A stretch of 64,000 bases of DNA from Azotobacter salinestris. Lineage in GTDB: Bacteria; Pseudomonadota; Gammaproteobacteria; Pseudomonadales; Pseudomonadaceae. The notes beneath the pieces are model-generated. The model ran no database searches. It was not told the DNA's origin and saw only the letters and a list, made by a program, of their open reading frames with translations. Where the stretch lies: assembly GCF_009363155.1 (NCBI RefSeq), contig NZ_CP045302.1, forward strand, positions 1,129,001 to 1,193,000, written 5' to 3'. Shown in pieces: positions 45,978 through 55,144 of this stretch (positions are counted from its first letter, which is position 1; every line of letters starts with the position of its first letter). Made by a program: the position numbers and the translations under genes.

Positions 45978-48629
45978 ATGAAAAGCCTCTGCATTACCGG
46001 CAGCGTCCAACGCAACCTAGATGCTTTTGCCGCCAATCTCGGTAAGGCGGGCGCCGCCGCTGCGCGCCCCTCCATCCGCGACGCGGAAATTTCTATCGCC
46101 GCCTGGCACCGTAAGATACTCGCCATCCAGGCGGCCCGCGAAGCCGACCTTGCGGCTCCCCCGCCCCTCGGCCGGGTCTGGGAACAGTTGGCCGGCGACA
46201 TTTTTCTGGCCAACTATACCCAGCCGCTCTGGTACTGGGCCGAGGCCGACAGCGTCCATGTCCTCGACTTCTGGCTCGACTTCGACCCAAACACCTTCTT
46301 CCTGCTCCTACACACTTCCCCCCATCAAGCCCTGCTGGGTGCAATCAAGCATGGAGAAGCCACCCTAGAAACCCTACAGGACACCCTCGACGACTGGTAT
46401 ACGCGTACCCAACTGATCCTGCGCTTTCACCTGCGCCACCCGGCGCGCAGCGTCCTGCTCGACAGCTGCGACACACTCGGCCAAACCGGCGCCTGCCTCG
46501 AAGTTCTCGCCCAACGCTGGCACCTACCGCTGGAAACGTCAGACATCAAGCCTCTCCGGCAAGCCGAAGATCCGCTGGCCTATTATCTAGTCGACACCTT
46601 CCTGCAGAACCAGCCTCAAGCACTGGCCCTGCACAACGAAGTCCAAGCCAGCCTGCTGCTGATCGACGATGAACCAACATCGGCAGCCCTCCCTGCATTG
46701 AATGATGCAGTCGTCGACTACCTCGAAACACGCTGCCTGCTCCTCAGTGGGCAAGCGAAAAACGCCTCCCTGCACCAAGCCCTGGAGGCCAGCCAGACGC
46801 AGCTCGCCGAAGCCGAACGATTACTGCACGAGCAAAAGATCTGCCTTGCCCAGACCCTGGCTCAGGCCAAGCAATACCAACAGGAACTCTCCGCGACCTG
46901 CGACAGCCTGGAAAGCAGTGAACAGAAAAACCAGCTCCTGCTCGACCAGTTGCACCGGACTCTGAGCGATCTGGAAAAACTGGCTCTTGAAGACCAACGC
47001 AAAACCCAGCAAGTCGCCAGCCTGAGTACGGAAAAAGCCGCACTGCAGAACCAGCTCGATACCCTGCGCCAGACCTTGAAGGCCAGCCAAGCACAACTCC
47101 AACAGTCCCAGCAAGACCTATCCGATACCCGCGGCAACTTGGAAAGCAGCGAAGAGGAAAACCAGCTCCTGCTTGCCCATCTACACCAGACCCAGGAAGA
47201 CTTCGAGCGGCTGGTTCTGGAAGACCAGGGCAAGACCCGCCAGTTGGAAAACCTGAAGGCGGAAAAAAACGCGCTACAGAACCAGCTTGATGTCCTCATT
47301 AGGGAAAAGGCCGACCTCATTGCCAAGCGCGATGCCTTGACCCAGGAAAAAACCGCCATTGCCACCGCCCGTGACGAGCAGGCCAAACTGGCCAGCGAGC
47401 GCAAGACCCAACTCGACGCACTCGCCAAGGAAAAGGCCGACCTCCTCGCCAAGCGCCATGCTCTGACCCAGGAAAAAACCGCCATCGCAGCCGCCCACGA
47501 CGAGCAGGCCAAACTGGCCAGCGAGCGCCAGACCCAACTCGAAGAAGCGGAAAGCGAAAACGAACTGCTGCTGGTCCAAGTCCACCAGACCCAGGAAGAA
47601 CTCGAGCAATACCTCCTGCAATCCCAAGCCATCCAGACGCAACTGGACGAACAGCACAGGCGTCTGGAGAAAATACAGGCACGCTACCCCAACTACTGGT
47701 TCGACAGCCTTGAAGCCAGCCTGCTGGACAGCAACGACCCGCAACAGGCCGTCCAGTGGCGCCTGACCGATGTCTACCTAGGCAAACGCCTGATACCCGA
47801 GATCCACTTCAAGACTATCCTGGTCAACGGCTTGGCCAATATCATCATCCAACGCACAGCGGGTATCTCCTCACCAGCACCGCTGCTGCGCTGGCCCGGA
47901 GCCTTCGCCAGCAGCGAAGAACTGCCTTTCATCCCCAGCAAAGGTCCGGCCATCCAAGGCAGCAACGCCGCCTTGAGCGGACTGGGTCCGACCGACTGGA
48001 ATAGCCTGAAGATACTCGTCAAACACCTGGCCAGCCTCCTAGTAAAGCCCGCTGACAGCCGCCTGCCAAAACGGCTCGATACCACCGCCCTGCGCAATGG
48101 CCTGCTCGTCTTTGAACAGATTCTAGCCAAGTGGCCCAAAGTACTGCGCTATGACAGCATCCAGAGCCAAGAGGAGGCGTTGCCTGGCAATGCTTACGGC
48201 TTGAGCCTCAAACTGCGCAATCTGCATTTTGGCGACCATCAGTGGCCCGAGCTTGACTACAGCCTCGCCACCATCCACACGGCAAAGAAACCCTTTGGTC
48301 AGAATATCCGCCTGGAATTCCCCGAAAGTACCCGCAGTGCCTTGGATAATTGGTTTGCTGAAAGCCACGATGAGCGTGGTCCTCGCTTGGAATTGCGCTT
48401 CACCCAGCCGGACGTCATGGATACCTTCGTCTGGAACACCCTTGCCCAGAATGACCGCCAACTGATCGGTGCCCTGATTGGTGGCCTTCCACTCCAGATC
48501 GAAGAACTACAACACATCCACTCCTGCGCCATCAGGCCTTGGCAGGATTGGCAAGCCCTAGCCAACTCACTCAGGGAAATCCTAGCCAACAGTGCCATTG
48601 CCGCCGCTCGCCAACTGCAAGGAGCATGA
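45978..48629 (+). CDS. Long coiled-coil protein of the glycan locus, unknown function
   Basis: A protein of 883 residues. The N-terminal 1-240 is globular; its opening CITGSVQRNLDAFAANL and the RTQLILRFHLRHPARSVLLDSCD region faintly recall sulfotransferase-like P-loop proteins, but the resemblance is weak. Residues about 255-575 form a coiled coil rich in Gln, Glu, Leu and Lys. It includes two 42-residue repeats (six heptads each, 47307-47432 and 47433-47558). The last 300 residues are a second globular domain with no family recognised. The next gene starts at its stop (TGATG). Confidence 0.72.
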   Translation: MKSLCITGSVQRNLDAFAANLGKAGAAAARPSIRDAEISIAAWHRKILAIQAAREADLAAPPPLGRVWEQLAGDIFLANYTQPLWYWAEADSVHVLDFWLDFDPNTFFLLLHTSPHQALLGAIKHGEATLETLQDTLDDWYTRTQLILRFHLRHPARSVLLDSCDTLGQTGACLEVLAQRWHLPLETSDIKPLRQAEDPLAYYLVDTFLQNQPQALALHNEVQASLLLIDDEPTSAALPALNDAVVDYLETRCLLLSGQAKNASLHQALEASQTQLAEAERLLHEQKICLAQTLAQAKQYQQELSATCDSLESSEQKNQLLLDQLHRTLSDLEKLALEDQRKTQQVASLSTEKAALQNQLDTLRQTLKASQAQLQQSQQDLSDTRGNLESSEEENQLLLAHLHQTQEDFERLVLEDQGKTRQLENLKAEKNALQNQLDVLIREKADLIAKRDALTQEKTAIATARDEQAKLASERKTQLDALAKEKADLLAKRHALTQEKTAIAAAHDEQAKLASERQTQLEEAESENELLLVQVHQTQEELEQYLLQSQAIQTQLDEQHRRLEKIQARYPNYWFDSLEASLLDSNDPQQAVQWRLTDVYLGKRLIPEIHFKTILVNGLANIIIQRTAGISSPAPLLRWPGAFASSEELPFIPSKGPAIQGSNAALSGLGPTDWNSLKILVKHLASLLVKPADSRLPKRLDTTALRNGLLVFEQILAKWPKVLRYDSIQSQEEALPGNAYGLSLKLRNLHFGDHQWPELDYSLATIHTAKKPFGQNIRLEFPESTRSALDNWFAESHDERGPRLELRFTQPDVMDTFVWNTLAQNDRQLIGALIGGLPLQIEELQHIHSCAIRPWQDWQALANSLREILANSAIAAARQLQGA
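47307..47558 (+). repeat. Tandem 126-bp repeat in the 883-residue coiled-coil gene
   Basis: Two highly similar 126-bp units encode 42 residues each (KADL-AKR-ALTQEKTAIA pattern). The length equals six heptads, so copy-number change would alter rod length but keep coiled-coil register. Confidence 0.8.
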
Positions 48630-50185
48630 TGATGGATACCGCACACCCCACTGAAATCCGACCAATGCCCACCCCTGCGCAGACCACCCGCCTTTTGCAA
48701 GGGCTGTTCCCACCCCGAGCGGCAATCATTGTCGGCGCCAGCCGTAGCCATCGCCACCTGCTCGAGTGGCCGGGCGTCCGGCCGGAACACGTCCTGCTGG
48801 TCGATGCCCATCCAGAAGCCCTGGCCAACACCCGGCAGAAGATTGCTACGACAAGCGCCTGGCAGATGCGCCACGCAGTACTTGCCGACAGCAAACGACA
48901 GGCCCGCTTCTTCTGCGCCAGCAACCCCGGCGAAGATGGCCTCGTCCCACCGCAAAAACTTGCCGAACTCTGGCCCAACCTGCGCGCCACAGACGAGTGG
49001 ACCTGCACTACACAGACCCTTCAGGACGTGCTCGCCGACCCCGAGCAGGCCGAACTCGTCGAGGCCAGCGACATCTGGCTAGTCGTGAACTGCCTGCCGG
49101 CGCTGCGCATCCTCCAAGGCGCCGGCCCACTGCTCGAACACTGCAAGGTGCTCTGGCTACGGGTCCTGCTCGAACCTTTGGAAGACGGCGAACCCGGCTC
49201 CACCCTGGAGGAAGCCGAGCGTTACCTCGCCGACCGACATTTCCGTCGTATCCACTGCATCGAGGAAAACCATCCCCGGATCGGCCAAGCCATTTTCCTG
49301 CGCGACGACAGCACCTTGCACGAACGAGAAATCGCCCGCCTCCAAGCTACCTGCGACAGCTTGGAGACGAGAAGGTCAGACCTGTTCATCGAATGTGACG
49401 CTCTGCGTCAGGAGCAGATCCGGCTCGCCGCCGAACATCAAGCCCAGCTCGAAGCCTTTACCAAGGAAAAAGCCGAGCTACTCGCAGCCCGCGATGCCCT
49501 GCTCCAGGAGAAAGCGGCCCTCACCAAAGCCCGCGACGAACAGGCTAAACTGGCCAACGAGCGCCAGGCCCGCATTGAGGCACTGACCCAGGAAAGCACC
49601 GCTCTGACGGCAACCCACGACAAGATGGTTGGCGAACGTGACCAGCAGACTCGGCTGGCCGCCGAACGTCAGGCTCAGCTCGAAGCCCTCGCCAAGGAAA
49701 AAGCCGAGCTACTCGCAGCCCGCGATGCCCTGCTCCAGGAGAAAGCGGCCCTCACCAGAGCCCGTGACGAACAGGCCAAACTGACCAGCGAGCGCCAGGC
49801 CCGGATCGAGGCACTGACCCAGGAAAGCACCGATCTGACGGCAACCCGCGACAAGATGGTCGGCGAGCGCGACCAGCAGACCCGGTTGGCCGCCGAACGT
49901 CAAGCTCAGCTCGAAGCCCTCGCCAAGGAAAAAGCCGAGCTACTCGCAGCCCGCGATGCCCTGGTCCAGGAGAAAGCGGTCCTCACCAGAGCCCGCGACA
50001 GCCAGACCCAGCTTATTGCCGAACGTGATGAACGTGTCCACCAGCTCGAAGCCGACCTCCAGAAAAGCCTGACCTGCTTGCAACTGATGCAGGACGAACT
50101 AGTCAAGGGCGAGGCCCAGATCGAACTGATCAAAGACCTGTTGCTGCGCGAACCGGGGCTAAGAGCATGCTACACAACATTATGA
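48629..50185 (+). CDS. FkbM-like domain plus coiled-coil repeat protein
   Basis: A protein of 518 residues when started at 48629; three successive ATGs (48626, 48629, 48632) follow AAGGAG and the exact one is uncertain. Residues about 20-225 match the strand order of FkbM methyltransferases, from AAIIVGASRSHRHLLEW through VLLVDAHPEALANTR to LRILQGAGPLLEHCKVLWLR and a final FRRIHCIEEN. The SAM loop lacks the normal glycine pattern, so catalysis is doubtful. The remaining 280 residues are a continuous coiled coil of 77-residue repeats. The layout, a methyltransferase-like head on a coiled-coil rod, recalls the WbdD chain-length ruler. Confidence 0.72.
   Translation: MMDTAHPTEIRPMPTPAQTTRLLQGLFPPRAAIIVGASRSHRHLLEWPGVRPEHVLLVDAHPEALANTRQKIATTSAWQMRHAVLADSKRQARFFCASNPGEDGLVPPQKLAELWPNLRATDEWTCTTQTLQDVLADPEQAELVEASDIWLVVNCLPALRILQGAGPLLEHCKVLWLRVLLEPLEDGEPGSTLEEAERYLADRHFRRIHCIEENHPRIGQAIFLRDDSTLHEREIARLQATCDSLETRRSDLFIECDALRQEQIRLAAEHQAQLEAFTKEKAELLAARDALLQEKAALTKARDEQAKLANERQARIEALTQESTALTATHDKMVGERDQQTRLAAERQAQLEALAKEKAELLAARDALLQEKAALTRARDEQAKLTSERQARIEALTQESTDLTATRDKMVGERDQQTRLAAERQAQLEALAKEKAELLAARDALVQEKAVLTRARDSQTQLIAERDERVHQLEADLQKSLTCLQLMQDELVKGEAQIELIKDLLLREPGLRACYTTL
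49463..50010 (+). repeat. Tandem 231-bp repeats in the FkbM-like/coiled-coil gene
   Basis: Units start at 49463, 49694 and 49925 (the last partial). Each full unit encodes 77 residues, exactly eleven heptads. The units are nearly identical in DNA, which implies recent duplication or gene conversion. Confidence 0.88.
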
Positions 50186-50751
50186 ACTGGCTGCGCCGCC
50201 TGGTCGGCGCCAGTCCACGCAAACAAAAATCCAATACCCCCCCCCTGACCGATCAGTCCGCTTCGAGCGATGAAAAGGTCATGGCTCTCTCGGAAGAGCA
50301 TATCGGGACGGTCGTCCCCTATGACGAAAACCTACTAGAACGTGCTCGTACCCAATGGCAGTTCGGCGACTGGCAGAGCCTAGCTGCAATCGAGCAAAGC
50401 AGCTTGGAGCATCATCCGGATAGGGCCAAACTGGCCCTGCTGGCTGCTGCGGGGCATATGCAAATCGGCGCCCGCGAAGAAGCCCACCTTTTCTTCCAGC
50501 TAGCACGGGACTGGGGATGCAGCAAACAGCTGATCAGCCAAGTGCTGATTTCAGGTGTACATAACTCGCTCGGTTGCGCTGCCATCCTGATGGGGCAAGA
50601 GCAACGTGCATTGTCGCACCTCAATCAGTCTGTCGTGCTTGGTGGGCCCAGAAGCGATACGAAGCTGTTAACACAGGCTCGGGTAATCCAACAATGCAGA
50701 GCTATTGGCACGCCTCCTCCGCTAAGCCTCGAATTTAAGCAAAATATATAG
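50167..50751 (+). CDS. Small helical (TPR-like) protein
   Basis: A protein of 194 residues overlapping the end of the previous gene by 19 bases in another frame, which suggests coupling. A basic, possibly amphipathic N-terminus (MNWLRRLVG) is followed by helical repeats (about 60-175) such as LALLAAAGHMQIGAREEAHLFF, typical of TPR-like proteins, though no exact repeat was verified. It may be a scaffold for the glycosyltransferases. Base composition begins to fall near its 3' end. Confidence 0.6.
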   Translation: MLHNIMNWLRRLVGASPRKQKSNTPPLTDQSASSDEKVMALSEEHIGTVVPYDENLLERARTQWQFGDWQSLAAIEQSSLEHHPDRAKLALLAAAGHMQIGAREEAHLFFQLARDWGCSKQLISQVLISGVHNSLGCAAILMGQEQRALSHLNQSVVLGGPRSDTKLLTQARVIQQCRAIGTPPPLSLEFKQNI

Positions 50752-50754
50752 TTA

Positions 50755-53700
50755 ATGACCTCCTCAATCAAGAAATCCTCATTGAATATGACCGAGAAAA
50801 ATATACTCACAACTTTTAATCAAGCAAATTTAGCTCTGCGGGCAGGCAAGCTCAAGGAGGCAATTGAACTATATACTCTGGCGCTTGATGAGCATCCACA
50901 TCTAGAAAGTCACATTCGTTTTAGTATGAGCCTCGCATCCAAACGCCAGGGGAATTCACTTGAAAAAGCCTCAGAGGAAAAGCCACAATTTGCGCTGGTT
51001 ATTCATGCCTTCCACTTGGATGTACTTGATGACCTCGTTTATCATGTTGCCAACTTCCCCAAAGATGCTGACCAATACGTCACATTTCCTGAAGATTTTC
51101 CTGATGACAAGCGTACGGCAATCAAGTCTGCATTTCCTAAGGCTACCGCAGTGGCAGTTCCCAATGTAGGCCAAGACATAGGCGCTCTGTTTTCTCTAAT
51201 GGACAAAGTTAATTTGTCCAGATATGGATTCATATGTAAAATCCACTCCAAAAAAGGAAATAAGAAACCTCTTGAGTGGCGCCTAGCTCTTTTACGTGGA
51301 GTATTGGGAAGCCAAGCGCAGGTTTTGCGAACAATAAAAATTTTCCAAAGCGATCCGAGTGTTAAATTAGCAGGATCTCGCCAGCTGTACTTACATGGCC
51401 CATCGAACCTTTGGAAAAATGCCGAAAACATTCGTAAAATGTTTGGCAATCTAGTTACCGGTTTTGATTATACATCCAAGGACTGGGGCTTTATTGGCGG
51501 CACCTGTTTCTGGATTAGAACCGACATTTTGACAGCGATCCGTGATCAGATGCGCCGTATTGAACTGAAACCTACGGCCTATATTGATGATGGAACACCT
51601 GCTCATGCAGTGGAACGTATATTCGGTATGCTCCCTGTGATTTCTGGGGGAAAGGTTGTTCTCAATGATGTTATTGATATAGATGCGCCTGTGACTGAGA
51701 CAAAAGCGTTCCCAACCGGCCTGCCTAAGGAGCGAGTATCTATTGTTGCATTACTGGACAAACTAAAGCTCCCTACAACCACAATCACACAGGTTGCAGC
51801 CACCTCACTTGAATCAACACTTGTTTCGAAAACCAGCCTCACGAAAAACCCACAAATTCGAGGCTCTTTGGAGTTAATTACTAATAGACCAGAAATTCAT
51901 GGCTGGCTTGCCAATATGGGAGATGAAACACCACGTAAGGCAATCATCCGGATCGAAGATACAGACATCCCTGTCATGGCTGCGACCTTTCGCGCAGATT
52001 TGAAGAAACACAATATTAATGCAGGGAAGCATGCCTTCTCTATAACCGTACCAACCCTATTCATGGATGGAAAACCTCATCAACTAGCCTTGATAGATGA
52101 TAAAACTAGAACCATAATAGTACAAAAAACATGCTCATGGGAGCGCCCTAAACGAAACTATGTCGACTTCGCGAGCTTCTTAGAGTCTTCAATGACTCAG
52201 CCAATCATTCAAGCTCCCTTCACCGAGGAGGACAAGCGCAGCTTTGCAATGATGGAGAATATTGCCAACCGCCTTTGCAAGCAAGCTGCTGACCTTACTT
52301 CACCACCGCTTGTTTCGGTGATAATGCCAGTTTATAATCGCGAAAAAATTCTTGCCTATTCTATCAAATCAGTACTTGAGCAAAACTATAAGTATTTTGA
52401 ACTGATCATAATTGATGATGGCAGCTCCGATGGAAGCATCGCAGTTGCCGAAAGCTTTTCAGACAGAAGAATCAAGCTACTAAAACAGCGATCAAATGCC
52501 GGGCATTCAGCAGCGAGAAATGCCGGCTTGAGCGCAGCACGTGGAAAAATTATCGCTTATCTTGACTCTGACAATACTTGGGACCCGCGTTATCTTTCAG
52601 CTACAGTCGGTGCTTTTAATAACCTTCCAGATGCAGATGCCGTATACTCAGGCCAACTTCTTTATCGCGGCCACTCTAAAGAGCCGTTTGCAGTTCGCTA
52701 TGGTCACTTCAACCGGTCGCTTTTAGAAAACAATAACTTTATCGACCTTAACTCATTTGCTCATGACCGAAAACTTCTCGAAAAAATCCAAGGCTTTGAC
52801 ATAAGCCTAAAACGTTTTGTCGATTACGACCTTGTTCTCAGAGCATCGGAACAGGGCAAGCTTTACTCTATCCCCGTCATTCTCAGTCACTATTTTTATG
52901 ACAAAGCAGAAAACACAGTGACTAACGAGATCAAACATCTCTCCGACATGGATATTGTTCGGACCCGGCTTGAAACCCGCACCCGCAATCGTTTGCAGAT
53001 TCTCGACAAAGCAGATTTAGAACATCATACAACGGTTGTAATCCCAAATTGGCAATCACTCGAGGATATACGTGATTGTTTAAAGTCGCTTTCTGCCCGT
53101 GACTGGAAGGGTATGCTCGACATTATCATTGTCGACAACAATTCAGACGAGAATGTGCTGGCATACCTTAGAGCAGAGTCGGTAGCCTCACACATCATCT
53201 TAATCGAAAATAAACGGAATTACGGATTTACTTACGCAGTCAATCAAGGCATTGCACGCTCGCGCCCTGGCTCGGATATTCTTCTGCTGAATAATGATGC
53301 CATCGCCCAACCCGGCGCTATTGCGGCGTTACAGCGTGCCTGCTATAGCCTGCCCGATGCCGGCATGACCGTTCCACGCCAGATATTGCCAACCGGGACA
53401 AAAACGCTACGGACTCATGTACCTTATGCTAACGAAGCAAGAGATTGCGATGTAAACATCTCGGCTCACCACCAAAATATCGTTACCCTCCCCCTCTTCC
53501 ACGATGGTGGAGTGCTTGAGCTATCTTATGCGGCTTTCTTTGCAGTATATATCCGTAGAGATATAATTAACGACCTTGGCTCACTCGATGCCGAATACGG
53601 ACGACATTATCGCTCTGACCGTGTTTATTGTGACTTTATGCGCAATATACTTGGGAGAAAACTATATTACATTCCAGATTCTTTTTTTATCCACAAGCTA

Positions 53701-53835
53701 CAGAAAGCAACAGACACCTTGCGAGACTCAGGCAAGCGTGACACCGAGTTCGAGCTAATGTTCAAGCGAAATCAATGGGATACTGAAACAGCTGCCGCAT
53801 TAAACTTCCGTCAAGCCGCATGGGATATATTCTAG
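50755..53835 (+). CDS. RgpF-type domain fused to two GT2 glycosyltransferase domains
   Basis: A protein of 1026 residues starting three bases after the previous stop. A short TPR-like start (15-60) precedes a rhamnan-synthesis-F (RgpF) domain at about 76-325 (FALVIHAFHLDVLDDL, NVGQDIGALFSLMD, ICKIHSKKG, FIGGTCFWIR). A beta-sandwich follows (about 370-470, EIHGWLANMGDE). The first GT2 domain (about 518-740) has VSVIMPVYNRE, IIIDDGSSDGS and AYLDSDNTWDP. The second (about 758-1000) has VVIPNWQSLEDIRDCL, IIVDNNSDE and LLLNNDAI. It likely makes a deoxyhexose-rich glycan in several steps. GC content is far below that of the upstream genes, which suggests transfer. Confidence 0.88.
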   Translation: MTSSIKKSSLNMTEKNILTTFNQANLALRAGKLKEAIELYTLALDEHPHLESHIRFSMSLASKRQGNSLEKASEEKPQFALVIHAFHLDVLDDLVYHVANFPKDADQYVTFPEDFPDDKRTAIKSAFPKATAVAVPNVGQDIGALFSLMDKVNLSRYGFICKIHSKKGNKKPLEWRLALLRGVLGSQAQVLRTIKIFQSDPSVKLAGSRQLYLHGPSNLWKNAENIRKMFGNLVTGFDYTSKDWGFIGGTCFWIRTDILTAIRDQMRRIELKPTAYIDDGTPAHAVERIFGMLPVISGGKVVLNDVIDIDAPVTETKAFPTGLPKERVSIVALLDKLKLPTTTITQVAATSLESTLVSKTSLTKNPQIRGSLELITNRPEIHGWLANMGDETPRKAIIRIEDTDIPVMAATFRADLKKHNINAGKHAFSITVPTLFMDGKPHQLALIDDKTRTIIVQKTCSWERPKRNYVDFASFLESSMTQPIIQAPFTEEDKRSFAMMENIANRLCKQAADLTSPPLVSVIMPVYNREKILAYSIKSVLEQNYKYFELIIIDDGSSDGSIAVAESFSDRRIKLLKQRSNAGHSAARNAGLSAARGKIIAYLDSDNTWDPRYLSATVGAFNNLPDADAVYSGQLLYRGHSKEPFAVRYGHFNRSLLENNNFIDLNSFAHDRKLLEKIQGFDISLKRFVDYDLVLRASEQGKLYSIPVILSHYFYDKAENTVTNEIKHLSDMDIVRTRLETRTRNRLQILDKADLEHHTTVVIPNWQSLEDIRDCLKSLSARDWKGMLDIIIVDNNSDENVLAYLRAESVASHIILIENKRNYGFTYAVNQGIARSRPGSDILLLNNDAIAQPGAIAALQRACYSLPDAGMTVPRQILPTGTKTLRTHVPYANEARDCDVNISAHHQNIVTLPLFHDGGVLELSYAAFFAVYIRRDIINDLGSLDAEYGRHYRSDRVYCDFMRNILGRKLYYIPDSFFIHKLQKATDTLRDSGKRDTEFELMFKRNQWDTETAAALNFRQAAWDIF

Positions 53836-54253
53836 CGAATTACCCCCTACATAACTTCCTATTAGGGCGGCATACCTTATTCGTGCATCCACAAGACTAC
53901 AATTATTTGCTGCCCCATCAAAAAAACCACCCCAACTCATTCCCCTTATCTTTAAAAACTATCCCCCACCGGAACAACTTGCATAGATTGACTCGGCGAA
54001 ATTTTAAAAGACCTTCCAACAACCGAGCGCACTACCAAAAGCCGAATCTCAAAGAAAACTCACCAAAAGGATACTCTGAAAAAGCCTTTTATGTCTAAAG
54101 GGAGATACTCTGGAAGCTTCGTCTCCTTTTCTATGAATACATGGGAAGTAGATTTTTCAGCGCTTCGAAGATCTAAAAGAAGGCTCTGCAGTTTTACTTT
54201 CCGGCACTTTAGATACTGTCAACTCAGCGACCACATCTAAGGAAGGAGCTTAA
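53836..54253. other. AT-rich intergenic region
   Basis: About 420 bases. One 92-codon frame starting within the preceding gene end has no family character and odd composition, so I do not count it. The last 15 bases hold the strong AAGGAAGGAG ribosome binding site of the next gene. Confidence 0.4.
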
Positions 54254-54892
54254 ATGTACGACCACTATGTTTCTCTTGGCGAAAACTGTGAAGCTGCATT
54301 TAATTTCAGAAGAATACTTGGTAAAGACATAGCCTATTATTTTAACTGGCTTGTCACACCACTCGACTCATTAATCGACATCATTGAAAATGACTTCAAA
54401 GAAGACTTCGAGATAGGCAATCTTTATCACAAGAACAATCAGATTGTTATGATTACGGATAAACGTTATAACATCTCTCATCATAGCCCCTTCAAGGAAA
54501 TTGAAGGTCGACTTTCAGGACATGACTTTGAAACCATCTACAAAAGCCACAAAGACAAACTAGCTCTACTCAAAGAGCGATTCAGGGCGCTTGCCCAGTC
54601 AGAGCTATTTGTACTCTATTTTATAAAAGCCGGAGAGCTAACCGGAGCAACTAACGTACGAGCTAAATGTGTAAAACTCAGAGACATCATGCTAGACCGT
54701 TATCCAAGCCATAAATTTAATATTGTAGTACTGCAAGAAAAGGACCGCTTTGAATTACAATGGGATGAGCCCAGGATATTTAATCGCTACCTCGACAGAT
54801 TTGCCCCTTACAATAACGTACCTAATTATCATAAGGAATCATGGGATAGGATATTCAGTGAGTTTCCACTAAATCCTAGAGGGATGGTCTGA
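54254..54892 (+). CDS. DUF1796-family putative papain-like cysteine peptidase, 3' end replaced by MITE
   Basis: A protein of 212 residues. The opening HYVSLGENCEAAFNFRRILG and the following FNWLVTPLDSLIDIIENDF match DUF1796, in which the Cys of the SLGxxC motif is a proposed nucleophile. The family often sits in capsule or glycan loci. The last three residues and the stop (GMV then TGA) lie inside a 99-bp MITE inserted at 54882. Removing it would give about seven different residues before another stop supplied by an IS630 end. The native C-terminus is therefore lost. Confidence 0.78.
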   Translation: MYDHYVSLGENCEAAFNFRRILGKDIAYYFNWLVTPLDSLIDIIENDFKEDFEIGNLYHKNNQIVMITDKRYNISHHSPFKEIEGRLSGHDFETIYKSHKDKLALLKERFRALAQSELFVLYFIKAGELTGATNVRAKCVKLRDIMLDRYPSHKFNIVVLQEKDRFELQWDEPRIFNRYLDRFAPYNNVPNYHKESWDRIFSEFPLNPRGMV

Positions 54893-54980
54893 AAAAACTT
54901 TTTCTGAAAATCACAAGCCAGTAATCATGCGGCTTACAGGGCATGTGATCTCGTGAAAATGGGGCTTTTTCAGAGTTTCC
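54882..54980. mobile_element. IS5-type MITE, 99 bp
   Basis: Ends GGATGGTCTGAAAAA and TTTTTCAGAGTTTCC are imperfect inverted repeats. It is flanked by AGAG at 54878-54881 and 54981-54984. The left end matches the right terminus of the IS5 element at 55145 (GGATGGTCTGAA), so that family may have mobilised it. Confidence 0.75.
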
Positions 54981-55025
54981 AGAGCAATGGAGCGCACCAT
55001 TAACTAGTGTGGTGAATCATAACTA

Positions 55026-55138
55026 TTAATCCGGCAATACAATAGGGCACTTTCTGTATTTTGGTTTCTCCTTGAAAATCAAGGATATATGCCGATACTA
55101 GTATGAGCCTTATTTGTGCTTTCGTATTGCCGGATTAA
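55026..55138. mobile_element. IS630-type MITE, 113 bp
   Basis: Perfect 15-bp inverted ends TTAATCCGGCAATAC, flanked by TA at 55024-55025 and 55139-55140. The termini resemble those of IS630 element A (TTAACCCGGCAAT), which could supply transposase. It encodes nothing and sits inside element B. Confidence 0.85.
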
Positions 55139-55144
55139 TACTAA

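Noticed and set aside
49463-50010. Regular repeats that could be mistaken for a CRISPR or satellite array
   Set aside because: The units are 231 bp, directly adjacent without spacers, and encode continuous coiled coil.
53820-54098. Plus-strand frame of 92 codons after the RgpF fusion
   Set aside because: Overlaps the preceding gene end, is His/Pro/Asn-rich without a family and lacks a ribosome binding site.
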